Origin: Colwellia sp. | GTDB taxonomy: Bacteria > Pseudomonadota > Gammaproteobacteria > Enterobacterales > Alteromonadaceae | Length of the DNA: 64,000 nt | Assembly (NCBI GenBank): GCA_013215295.1 | Contig: JABSOZ010000017.1 | Coordinates: 1-64,000, forward strand | Direction: 5' to 3' | Part shown: in pieces, positions 1 through 7,867 of the stretch | Position numbering within the stretch: position 1 is the first letter of the stretch | Layout: the number at the start of each line of letters is the position of its first letter | The notes under the pieces: model-generated | What the model was told of the DNA's origin: nothing | Databases searched by the model: none | Seen by the model: only the letters and a program-made list of their open reading frames with translations | Made by a program: the position numbers and the translations under genes

Positions 1-471
1 AAAGAAATTAGTGAGTTGTTTAATGCCTTGCCAGATGCAGAGCTTTACAATTCATTACCGGGTACTGGCCCGTGTTTAGCTCCTAGGTTACTAGTAGCTA
101 TTGGGGAAAACCGTAGTCGATTCAATAGCGCATCGGAAATTCAAATGTATGCAGGGATAGCACCCGTAACAGTGCGTAGTGGTCAAAAGAGCTGGATTCA
201 TTGGCGATATCAGTGTTCTAAATTTACTCGCCAATCATTTATAGAATGGGCGACTAAAAGCATAAGGCAATCTTATTGGGCGGAAATTTATTATCAGCAA
301 CAAAGGGAAAAAGGCAATACCCACCAGGCAGCTGTGCGTTCGCTAGCATTCAAGTGGATACGGATCGTATTTCGATGCTGGAAAACTAAAGAGCCATACA
401 ATGAAGCCAAGTATTTAAAAGCGTTGAGCGACAGAAATTCTCCATTACTTTTTAAAGAAAAAGCTTGTTAA
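1..471 (+). CDS. IS110-family transposase, C-terminal part (cut by window edge)
   Basis: The reading frame is open to the left edge, so the gene starts outside the window and only about 156 C-terminal residues are seen. They match the Transposase_20 (IS116/IS110/IS902) domain: a helix-hairpin-helix-like LPGTGPCLAPRLL segment, then the AGIAPVTVRSGQ and WIHWRYQCSKFTRQSF stretches that contain the conserved serine region of IS110 enzymes. The family moves circular intermediates using a RuvC-like N-terminal DEDD domain, which is not visible here. The first in-window start-like codon (TTG, base 16) lies inside the domain and is not a real start. The bases after the stop look like the non-coding right end of the element, but its tip cannot be placed. 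Family call is confident; whether the element is complete is unknown. Confidence 0.85.
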   Translation, partial: KEISELFNALPDAELYNSLPGTGPCLAPRLLVAIGENRSRFNSASEIQMYAGIAPVTVRSGQKSWIHWRYQCSKFTRQSFIEWATKSIRQSYWAEIYYQQQREKGNTHQAAVRSLAFKWIRIVFRCWKTKEPYNEAKYLKALSDRNSPLLFKEKAC

Positions 472-623
472 AGGTCTCAGGGCGTAGAGCTGACTATTCG
501 GATTTTTGATAAAGGGACTTCTCTGAGCGCTTTGCTGACGTTAGCTATTGTTTTACTAACGGCAGCTATTCCAATAAGTTAATGTTTAATTCTTTGTTAG
601 TGTAAACAACTTGTTCAGTATGT

Positions 624-1160
624 TTATATTTTATCTCCTCCTCTAACATGCAGTGAAAACATTTCAGAGGTAGCTCCCCATTCATTCAACCCCGCACCGT
701 AATTTAATGAAACCATGTAAGCCCCAACCCCCCACGTAGCCTCATCATCTACGAAAGTGTTAGTCCACACTTGAATATGTGTAGTGGGTGGGAGAAATTT
801 TATTAAATCATCATTGACGGCTGGATAGCATGAATACTCTATAATAGTTAATATCTCGTTAGTATTGGGTATTCTCCAATCAGTGAAACCTGCATATACG
901 CTGTGATTAGCTTGCTTGATCGATTCTTCTAGGTTACTTTCTAACCAATCGCCTTCGCACTTGTCATTTACCCATATCATCCCTGCAAAACAACGTGACC
1001 ACATTAGTCCTGTTACCTTGTCAGTAAAAGTGCCGTTATGATGAATTACGAACCTAGAAGTTGGTACATACCTATCTAAATAGCTACTACAGTCTGCTGC
1101 AATAGAGTTAAAATTAACAAAAATTAGTAACAAATATAATACAACAGATAATTTAGTCAT
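624..1160 (-). CDS. DUF1566 (Lcl C-terminal) domain exported protein
   Basis: Product of about 178 residues with an N-terminal hydrophobic signal segment (MTKLSVVLYLLLIFVNF) followed by one DUF1566 domain. Its hallmarks are VTGLMWSRC near the start of the domain and GFTDWRIPNTNEI, then a WTNTF segment. The start chosen is the ATG that overlaps the end of the upstream gene by 8 bases, because it places the signal peptide at the N-terminus; an in-frame codon 8 residues further upstream would add a charged extension. The overlap suggests translational coupling with the neighbouring lipoprotein, which carries the same domain. DUF1566 is common in surface-associated proteins of marine bacteria, and its molecular role is not established. 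No enzymatic motif is visible. Confidence 0.72.
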   Translation of the reverse strand: MTKLSVVLYLLLIFVNFNSIAADCSSYLDRYVPTSRFVIHHNGTFTDKVTGLMWSRCFAGMIWVNDKCEGDWLESNLEESIKQANHSVYAGFTDWRIPNTNEILTIIEYSCYPAVNDDLIKFLPPTTHIQVWTNTFVDDEATWGVGAYMVSLNYGAGLNEWGATSEMFSLHVRGGDKI

Positions 1161-2274
1161 CGTTTGCTCCCAAATAACTTCCACGTACTAAACGGGTGTT
1201 ATGTATCTTAAAAAAATCCATACTGGCGAAGCGCCCTCCATAGAACATAAACATAGGTTTTAAAGCATCAAATGGTACTGTAGACGTCCAAGTTGTGTTT
1301 GAATACTCATGTTGGATATCAAAACGAATAATTCCCTCTTCATACAATACATTATCGATTGAATGACTTCTCACGTGATTAAACGTATTTAATTCCCTGA
1401 CAGTTGGTACCCTCCAATCTGTATAACCACAATATATTTCGTCATTAACTGCATTAATAAAACTCTCAGTATCACAGTCGCTTCCTTCACAGACACCACC
1501 ATTTTTAATACCAAAAAATGGGAGGTCACCTATAAATTTTTTATCTGTCGAGTAATAACTATAAAGTGCTTGATAATGATGGAGTTGTTCATCATTTTTT
1601 TTAATTTCCCACAAAAGCCCTGTAACATTATCTTTAACACAACTATGGGACGTAGATTCATAGGGCAGCTCTCCTCCATGAATATCCAGTTTTGTAAAAT
1701 CAAAGCTTTCAGGCCCATCACCAAGTTTTTTAATCTGAGCCATTAGGGCGTCTCTACCATATGATGAATCCCCTCCAATCAAAGCGCCTTCATCACCACA
1801 ATCAATCATATTATAATAGCCGTCAAAGCAACCTGTTTGGCCTGTATCATTAACTTCGCTATTTAATATCGACATATAATTAGGTGTAACAGAGACCTCA
1901 TAGGAATTACTACTTTCTTCTTTAAGATTAACTGCAGTAATCGATAAGTAATATGTTTTACCATTTTCTAAAGGAGCAATAGAAAAGGCATTAGATGCTA
2001 CTCCGGAGATGACATTCCCATCAGATAAAGTCATATAATTGTCTTTATTTACGTTAGGTTCAGAAGCAAAATAAATAGAATAGCTTGAAGCTCCATCAAC
2101 CCTTTTCCATGTAATGTCTAATAACTGATTAAACCCTGCAACAGCAAGCCCTACAGGAGGTGTTACCGGTGTATCTACAGGAACAATCTTATCTATCGAC
2201 TGTCCACCTCCTCCTCCGCAAGATATCAATATCATTGACAACCAAATAAAACATAATGCTTTAAAAATTTTCAA
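1153..2274 (-). CDS. DUF1566 lipoprotein with fibronectin type III-like domain
   Basis: Product of 373 residues. The N-terminus has a lipoprotein signal (lipobox LISC, cysteine at residue 19) followed by a glycine run, as in surface lipoproteins. Residues about 40-130 resemble a fibronectin type III fold (WKRVDGASSYSIYFA, YYLSITAVN). Residues about 190-370 are a DUF1566 domain with the paired motifs VTGLLWEIKKND and GYTDWRVPTVRELN. The TTG start is supported by AAGGAAAT just upstream. Transcribed first in a two-gene unit: its last 8 bases overlap the start of a second, shorter DUF1566 protein. Likely an envelope or surface protein; the ligand is unknown. FN3 assignment is moderate, lipoprotein and DUF1566 assignments strong. 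Confidence 0.75.
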   Translation of the reverse strand: MKIFKALCFIWLSMILISCGGGGGQSIDKIVPVDTPVTPPVGLAVAGFNQLLDITWKRVDGASSYSIYFASEPNVNKDNYMTLSDGNVISGVASNAFSIAPLENGKTYYLSITAVNLKEESSNSYEVSVTPNYMSILNSEVNDTGQTGCFDGYYNMIDCGDEGALIGGDSSYGRDALMAQIKKLGDGPESFDFTKLDIHGGELPYESTSHSCVKDNVTGLLWEIKKNDEQLHHYQALYSYYSTDKKFIGDLPFFGIKNGGVCEGSDCDTESFINAVNDEIYCGYTDWRVPTVRELNTFNHVRSHSIDNVLYEEGIIRFDIQHEYSNTTWTSTVPFDALKPMFMFYGGRFASMDFFKIHNTRLVRGSYLGANDD

Positions 2275-3109
2275 TTTATTTCCTTGAATTTAATAATATC
2301 ACTGTTTTTAATTTCAAATCAAACCAAAACTCATCATATCATTTAGTATCAAAAGGTCAACGGGATATACATAATCACATGTTTTATATGAGTTAATTGG
2401 TATTTTTACTGTAGCTATAAATATTTATATTTAGCGAACAGTTGACCCTAAGGAAATGAGACAACCACAGCCTCTAATGCGCACAAAGTGATCATATTTA
2501 TTAGTGGTAAACCTAATGTTATTAGGTGACAGTATTAGATGATAATGACTGGCTGTTCTGATGTAATTAGGTGGCACAAATGATGTAATTGTCCACTAAT
2601 CTTGAAACGAACACAAAGGGATGAGATAAGCAGTAATCAATAAGATTTAAAAGGGCCCCTCGTTATAATCATAACATTCAAGGTGCCCCTATGGTGCCCC
2701 TCATCACATTGAAGCCCTTTAGTTATATAGATTTAGATCCAACCGAGCATAGGCGCACAGGATAACTTGTGGGATATCATAAGGTTAAATGTAAATCCGT
2801 TCAATGTAAAGAGGAATTAATCACTAAAAGTAACGACTAATATATTGGTCAATTATACGGTTTGTTTTACTATTAAACAAAGAAAATCTAGCAGTTGAAT
2901 TATGATAACTATTGCCACAAACGCGACATTAATCTGAAGACATTTTTGATGGCAATCATGTCAGTTTTACTTGGAGAAAGCAGTCATTAATAAAAAAGCA
3001 CCGACCAAACTGGAAGATGCTTCTTGATGATTGTCGACGACTTTGGGCTAAATGGGTTCATTCAGGCATACCGCCATCGATAATTAATTTCGATAATAAG
3101 GAAACTAAT
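2275..3109. other. gene-poor stretch holding repeat copy A and a gene remnant
   Basis: After about 200 bases of AT-rich DNA upstream of the lipoprotein gene, this stretch is filled by dispersed repeat copy A and then a short open frame without a start codon, described separately. No intact gene, RNA gene or terminator was seen. Confidence 0.6.
2478..2919 (+). repeat. dispersed non-coding repeat, copy A (long form, one iteron missing)
   Basis: About 442 bp, nearly identical to copies B, C and D over their shared parts. The left end reads TGCGCACAAAGTGATCAT and the right end ATAACTATTGCCACA; these ends are imperfect inverted repeats of each other (about 14 of 21 positions) and give TG...CA tips. 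The left third holds degenerate 21-23 bp tandem units around the core ATGTTATTAGGTGACA. One 23-bp unit present in B, C and D is absent here. The copy contains the 144-bp segment (2750-2893) that C and D lack. No open frame of note lies inside. Likely a non-autonomous mobile element or the remnant of transposon ends; this is inference. Confidence 0.8.
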
Positions 3110-3136
3110 TTAAGATTGTTTCTTAAATCGACGTGA
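2933..3136 (+). pseudogene. unrecognised gene remnant, C-terminal fragment
   Basis: An open frame of about 67 codons with no start codon at its head begins 13 bases after repeat copy A and runs to a TGA inside the end of the convergent PEP-CTERM gene. It encodes a basic, tryptophan-rich peptide containing VSFTWRKQSLIKKHRPNW, then LLDDCRRLWAKWVHSGIPP. The composition looks like real protein, perhaps the tail of a DNA-binding or transposition protein, but the family was not recognised. It may be what is left of a gene cut by the repeat. The alternative is a chance open frame. Confidence 0.3.
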
Positions 3137-3775
3137 TGCTAAACCCATCAAGCCTAATGCGAAAATAGCTAAAGTAGATGGTTCTGGGACCTGACTAACC
3201 CGAACTAACGCATGAGTCTGTATCGGGCCATTACCAATATCATCATTAAAGATATTGGTAAAGTCGTAACCACCTCCGACACCAAGATTTCGACTGAAAA
3301 CACCTTTAGATCCGTTTATTTGTTGGTCTATGCTGTATAGCCCAAAAAATGCGGTATCGCTCGACCCAACTTCATCTATGGAACCATATGCGATCCAGAA
3401 TCCATAACTGACATCACCATTGAGACTCGTCATTTGCGTACTCCCAAAATTATTATTTAACCAATTACTTCCATCTACATTAGCTGCATGTGACCCTTCT
3501 TCCTCTCCCCATAAGCTGTCAAATAATAAATTGAAGTCGCTTTTTTTAGCGTATCTCCATCCATCATATAAACCGCCAGATTGCATTTCGCTCAACATCG
3601 TTGTACGGCTAATATTGGTAAGGTCATGCCATGTATGCCACTCTAAACCACCTAAATTTACGTTTTTACCAAGATCGGTTGTATGACTTCCAACTATTAA
3701 TCCTGCACTTGCAGTGAAGCTGCTCACCGACATCATAATTATCGTAAAAGCTGCACTTAAAAATCTAAACTTCAT
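3110..3775 (-). CDS. PEP-CTERM sorting domain protein
   Basis: Product of 221 residues. It has a signal peptide (residues 1-24, ending TASA) and, at the C-terminus, a textbook PEP-CTERM signal: VPEPSTLAIFALGLMGLASR followed by a basic tail. Such tails are recognised and cleaved by an exosortase (EpsH/XrtA type) during export, usually linked to exopolysaccharide production. The central region (WHDLTNISRTTMLSEM, DGWRYAKKSDFNLLFD) resembles DUF1566-like surface domains also found in nearby genes. The start is backed by AAGGAATAA upstream. No exosortase or polysaccharide genes are in this window, so the processing enzyme must be elsewhere in the genome. Confidence 0.85.
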   Translation of the reverse strand: MKFRFLSAAFTIIMMSVSSFTASAGLIVGSHTTDLGKNVNLGGLEWHTWHDLTNISRTTMLSEMQSGGLYDGWRYAKKSDFNLLFDSLWGEEEGSHAANVDGSNWLNNNFGSTQMTSLNGDVSYGFWIAYGSIDEVGSSDTAFFGLYSIDQQINGSKGVFSRNLGVGGGYDFTNIFNDDIGNGPIQTHALVRVSQVPEPSTLAIFALGLMGLASRRFKKQS

Positions 3776-4340
3776 TTTTATTCCTTTTAGTTTATTCTTC
3801 TTATATCTATAGTGAGTTGTTTTTAATTTAAAATTTTCATGTTAAAGCTAGTAGGCAAAATTCAGACCAAGACAATAAACATTAACAATTTCAATAAAAT
3901 ACCTTTTCCATTATTTTTTATAATTTACATAATGTAAAGATAATCGACACTGGTTGATAAGTATACACATGATTTTATTAGAGATTTATGCTCTAACTTC
4001 TGTAAATGGATTATTTAGCGAAAACTTATCCGAAGAGCGGTATTTATGTATCCATACATGAATATTAGAGAATGGAATGGGCACCTAAAAAGGTCCTTAT
4101 TGGGATATGTAGTTATTTTTATCTAACGTCTGCTCCTCGTTAATAAGAAGACCTCATATAACTCGTTAGGTTACAGTCTGCACTGCGCACAATGAAGACA
4201 TTAGTCATTAAAGCTACAAGGTTGGTTCAGATTATATTTTGTATGGATAACGCAGCAATAGACGGCTAAGTAACGCCTAAACCTAGTCAACCGTTTGAAA
4301 ATCCACTGCTATTCACTGACGATACGTTGAAATTCAAATT
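3776..4340. other. intergenic, no gene seen
   Basis: About 565 AT-rich bases between the PEP-CTERM gene and the first small gene. Both strands were read for open frames with ribosome sites, terminators and copies of the dispersed repeat; nothing supportable was found. Confidence 0.5.
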
Positions 4341-4508
4341 TCACAAATCGACTACACAAGAAACTTGGCTGCCCACAGGGTTTTGTTCATTAAGAATTTC
4401 CCATTCATCCAAAAGGTGGAGGTACTCCTTTAATTCATAAGGGGAGATAGTTTCATTAAATGCTTTTTCTGAAAGTGTATCGAGGCGTGCAAAGTCTTGA
4501 TTATCCAT
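4341..4508 (-). CDS. small acidic hypothetical protein (55 aa)
   Basis: A 56-codon frame starting with ATG and preceded by AATAAGGAATATTAAA, a usable ribosome site. The product begins MDNQDFARLDTLSEKAFNE and continues with YELKEYLHLLDEWEILNEQN. It is helical and strongly acidic, with no signal peptide or membrane segment. The amino-acid make-up and the ribosome site favour a real gene. The family is not named here; the DFARLDTLSEKA..E...P.ELKE pattern is compatible with a short cytoplasmic protein family of gammaproteobacteria (recollection, not a search result). A second small gene of similar size and orientation lies about 240 bp upstream in the direction of transcription, and the two may form a pair. 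Confidence 0.5.
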   Translation of the reverse strand: MDNQDFARLDTLSEKAFNETISPYELKEYLHLLDEWEILNEQNPVGSQVSCVVDL

Positions 4509-4745
4509 TTTAATATTCCTTATTAATGGCCTGATTAACTATAGGGTAGAACAGAATGGCTATTAATCAATAAATAAGGTAATCCAAAGATGGAACACTT
4601 TTTTTTGCTTGTAATACTATTAAGTCAATACGCCTGATGTATATCAGCGCCATTTGAGAACCAACGGGATAGACTGCTTTATTTGCCTATCTGTAGAACC
4701 CCAATACAATATATTGCACTGAACTCTTTTTAACCCGATACCTCT

Positions 4746-4910
4746 TTAATTTGATAAAGAGGCGGTGACTTTATATTCATACAAATCAGCCAAAGGTAGC
4801 CAAACTTCCTCAAACAACAGATTCTCTTTCTTGGTATCTGAATCCGTTGATTTAATAATATCAATCGCTCGCTGGTACAAATATTCTTCAAGCTCCAGTT
4901 CTTTAGTCAT
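4746..4910 (-). CDS. small acidic hypothetical protein (54 aa)
   Basis: A 55-codon ATG frame with the strong ribosome site GGAGGA seven bases upstream. The product starts MTKELELEEYLYQRAIDIIK and ends LYEYKVTASLSN. It is acidic, probably all-helical, and has no export signal. The strong ribosome site and balanced residue composition support it as a genuine small gene. No family was recognised. Same strand as the neighbouring 55-aa gene, whose start lies 238 bases downstream; the gap has no clear terminator. The two could be a small-protein pair, but there is no motif to support a toxin-antitoxin call. Confidence 0.55.
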   Translation of the reverse strand: MTKELELEEYLYQRAIDIIKSTDSDTKKENLLFEEVWLPLADLYEYKVTASLSN

Positions 4911-5980
4911 TTTGATATTCCTCCACTGATGAATATTTTCATATTACATGATTTAACAATATTAAATGTTGCTTCTGGTTACGAGTAGGCATTGGAGTTA
5001 TAAAAGTATCGGTCTCAGTAATTCCTGCCCACTTGAATACTTATTAATCTAGTTGAATTTCTTTTAATTTCAAGTAATTAAACTTACATTATTTTCTAAG
5101 TGTTACAATGTTTCAGGATATTACTATGAAGTCTCAGCCCGCCTTCCAAAGCAGAACTAGAATAGCCTTTAATTTCAATAACTTATTATTCACTTCATTG
5201 TGGTGACAGTATTAAAGATAATTCTAAGTAATATAACGAAATTGTTTCATTAGAAAATATATGGCAAATGTTTTGGATCTAATGTCTTCGATGCGCACAA
5301 AGTGATCATATTTATTAGTGGTAACCTAATGTTATTCAGTGGTCGCAGTAAATGTTATTAGGTGACAGTATTAGATGATAATGACTGGCAGTTCTGATGT
5401 AATTAGGTGGCACAAATGATGTAATTGTCCACTAATCTTGAAACGAACACAAAGGGATGAGATAAGCAGTAATCAATAAGATTTAAAAGGGCCCCTCGTT
5501 ATAATCATAACATTCAAGGTGCCCCTATGGTGCCACTCATTACCTTACAGCCCTTTAGTTATATAGCTTCAGATCCAATCGAGCATAAATTCACAGGATA
5601 ACTTGTGGGATATCATAAGGTTAAATGTAAATCCGTTCAATGTAAAGAGGAATTAATTACTAAAAATAACGACTAATATATTGGTCAATTATACGGTTTG
5701 TTTTACGATTAAACAAAGAAAATCTAGCCGTTGAATTATGATAACTATTGCCACACAGCTGCCCTCATTATTAGAGCTAAATACTTCACTTTTATGTCCG
5801 TTATCCTTGAAGATAGCTGACATTAGATGCATATTTCTGAGGCGTGCCCCCCTTTGCGACATAGAAACCTCTAATCAGGTGGCCAATTTAACAATGTCAC
5901 TACACTTATTGAAGAAATTCGACATGGTAGAAACTACGTCAAAATAAGGAGGCTAGAATTAAGAATAATACCTTGTGGCG
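4911..5980. other. gene-poor stretch holding repeat copy B
   Basis: About 380 bases of AT-rich DNA without a gene, then dispersed repeat copy B, then about 225 bases before the stop of the beta-barrel gene. A 70-codon frame begins inside the tail of the repeat but has no ribosome site and is not taken as a gene. Confidence 0.55.
5292..5755 (+). repeat. dispersed non-coding repeat, copy B (long form, full iteron set)
   Basis: About 464 bp and the most complete copy. Left end TGCGCACAAAGTGATCAT, right end ATAACTATTGCCACA, giving TG...CA tips. Six degenerate units of 21-23 bp follow the left end, with cores such as TATTTATTAGTGGTAAC, AATGTTATTCAGTGGTCGC, AATGTTATTAGGTGACAG and GATGTAATTAGGTGGCAC. 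The 144-bp segment at 5586-5729 is shared with copy A. No direct target duplication could be seen in the flanks. Confidence 0.82.
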
Positions 5981-6829
5981 TTAAAAACGATAAGAGCAAG
6001 CTAATTTTGTAGTATAAAGTTCGTCTGCATAAATTAAAACCTGTGGCTCGTATACATGTTTAATAACTGAGAAATTTATCCCACAGTGTGTCTGTGAATC
6101 CAGAATTAGACGATAACTGACTGTGGCAACGTTTTTTCTATACCCGCCTGGCTCCTGATCATCTCCTGCTTTTAACCGTGATATTCCAATGGATATATGA
6201 TGTAAATCTGCATGATAATTTATCGACATTGCCCATAAAAAACCTTGTCCATCGTGGTTAAGACGCGCTCTAACAGTATTTGTTTGCTCGGCCGCGGGCT
6301 CATCGTCTACTTCATAGAAATATTTAGCATATTCAAATGAAACTAGAAATGAAAAAGGATTATGAAAAAAGTTTATGTTCTTTTCTAATTGAAGACCTGA
6401 GTGCAACACCCAATGCCTATCATTATTCTGCGGGCCATTGAAATCAAGATCAGCGCCGGCTAGCCAACTGAGTGTTTTTTTATTACTGTGTTCAAATAAC
6501 GGCTGAGACAAAGTTAACGATGAACCAGTAGAAAAAGGACTCCTATTACTATCAAAACGTTCGGGGTTCTTTTCCCATTTTAGCTCAGTATAAAAATATA
6601 TATCGGGGTTAAAACTGTTGTTACTTTCAGTGTTTTTAATATACAAATAGGAAGACATTAATCCTAAGGCGTGAGGTACTTTACCATTATCAAAGAACAC
6701 ATTACTGTCTGGGTAATGCTCTTCAAAAACACCTATAGATAGGGTGCTTGAAGAGTCATCAGCACTGGCAGGTGTAATGGTTAACCAAAGCGCGAATAAA
6801 CACGGTAATTCAAATAGTAGCTTTTTCAT
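5981..6829 (-). CDS. outer-membrane beta-barrel protein, unknown function
   Basis: Product of 282 residues with a clear signal peptide (MKKLLFELPCLFALWLTITP, cleavage near ASA-D, residue 23). The mature part alternates polar and hydrophobic residues with many aromatics (DIYFYTELKWEKNP, WVLHSGLQLEKN, FLWAMSINYHAD) and ends in the C-terminal phenylalanine (CSYRF) typical of BAM substrates. The aromatic girdles and final Phe point to a small barrel of about 12 strands. It loosely recalls phospholipase A1-like or porin-like proteins, but no catalytic motif was found. Standing alone between two repeat-bearing gaps, its neighbours give no functional clue. Confidence 0.65.
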   Translation of the reverse strand: MKKLLFELPCLFALWLTITPASADDSSSTLSIGVFEEHYPDSNVFFDNGKVPHALGLMSSYLYIKNTESNNSFNPDIYFYTELKWEKNPERFDSNRSPFSTGSSLTLSQPLFEHSNKKTLSWLAGADLDFNGPQNNDRHWVLHSGLQLEKNINFFHNPFSFLVSFEYAKYFYEVDDEPAAEQTNTVRARLNHDGQGFLWAMSINYHADLHHISIGISRLKAGDDQEPGGYRKNVATVSYRLILDSQTHCGINFSVIKHVYEPQVLIYADELYTTKLACSYRF

Positions 6830-7348
6830 TGATGATTAAATGTCAGGTTGAAAAAACAAGCTGGCTGCAACAAATATATTTCCAGCACGAATAAATTAAA
6901 GTATAGCTACTAATAAATATTTTACTCATCGGTGATATAAACAGGAGTTATGACCGGTAAATACTGGGTATCAATTTTTCCTCATTGGCGTTATTTTCAT
7001 CCGTCAATCATGCAGAGCCTGAGGTATAAAGCATCCCTCCCAAAAATGTCCTGTGTATTTGTCTTCTTTGTTTGCTTGTCGGGCTATCGGCTCGTTCAAT
7101 GAACGCATAAACCCGCTAATGTCCGTTAACCGGCACCAACTTGTCGTTAGGATATTTTTGAAATATTGAATTTATAAAGTAAAGCTCAAAGTGCATGTAT
7201 CGGACTGCTCAAAGGGCAGTATCTGCCACAGTGATCTTGCCCCATATAAATGGAACAGAAGTACCCCAAAAGGACTATAATTAAGTATATAAATTCGAAG
7301 GTATCCCTTTAGTACTCCTTCACCTCTTACAGAGCAGTAAAAACGGGA

Positions 7349-7390
7349 GAGTCTGTCCAATCGAGCAGTTGACACATGACAGCTATTGCC
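7349..7390 (+). repeat. dispersed repeat, 3' terminal fragment F
   Basis: About 40 bp matching the right tip of the short-form repeat: TCCAATCGAGCAGTTG followed by ACATGACAGCTATTGCCACT. It differs from copy C at about one or two positions. The left part of the element is missing, so this is a truncated relic. Confidence 0.65.
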
Positions 7391-7671
7391 ACTTTTAAGA
7401 CCTAAGACTTTAGAACCATAACGTCAGCTCAAGGTTAGTAAGAGGTCATAAATTACGAGCTTGAATACTATATCTAGCAATCACTATTAGCACAAAGCAG
7501 TCATTACCTGATTAGCTATTGCAATTGATTCGGATTATGTTTTATACCACTAACGTCCCGCTAAATAATGGAGTTACTTGGCATGTGTTTTTTTGCAAAA
7601 GTCGTCAACTTAAAGAATCCGTATTGAGCGATTATTTGTTGCAGCTTGGATTAATTATATTGGTGTCATAC

Positions 7672-7698
7672 TCTAATAATATGACACCGCTGTTATCC
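7672..7698. other. perfect 9-bp inverted repeat (hairpin)
   Basis: GGTGTCATA and TATGACACC are separated by 9 bases. No T-run follows on either strand, so it is not an obvious intrinsic terminator. It could be a protein-binding site or RNA structure; nothing in the context decides. Confidence 0.3.
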
Positions 7699-7867
7699 TT
7701 ATTTGTCTTTAAATAGCAGCTAAACCCAAGATAATTATTAACTTAAAAATGCCTAACCAAATTGCCGCTTGCCACTAAACTTTCAGCAACAAACAATATC
7801 AAAAAGCTAGAAAACAGCTTTACTATCTGCGTATTAATGATTCGGGCTGTAAAATCCCCCCCGTTCT

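Larger units (their letters stand above)
6830..7867. other. intergenic, with repeat fragment F and one hairpin
   Basis: About 1,040 bases with no supportable gene. It holds a 3'-terminal fragment of the dispersed repeat near 7349-7390 and a perfect 9-bp hairpin near 7672-7698. Frames of 60-68 codons here lack ribosome sites and look random. This may be a decayed region, since neighbouring gaps carry the same repeat family. Confidence 0.5.

Noticed and set aside
5308-5440. CRISPR array suspected from the spaced repeats
   Set aside because: Units are contiguous, degenerate and 21-23 bp with no unique spacers; the same array recurs in other copies.
5738-5947. 69-codon frame starting in the tail of repeat copy B
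   Set aside because: No ribosome site, starts inside the non-coding repeat, and composition looks random.
7172-7375. 67-codon minus-strand frame in a long gap
   Set aside because: No ribosome site and it runs across repeat fragment F; unlikely to be coding.
7519-7716. 65-codon plus-strand frame
   Set aside because: Ribosome site absent; it overlaps a hairpin and shows no protein-like pattern.
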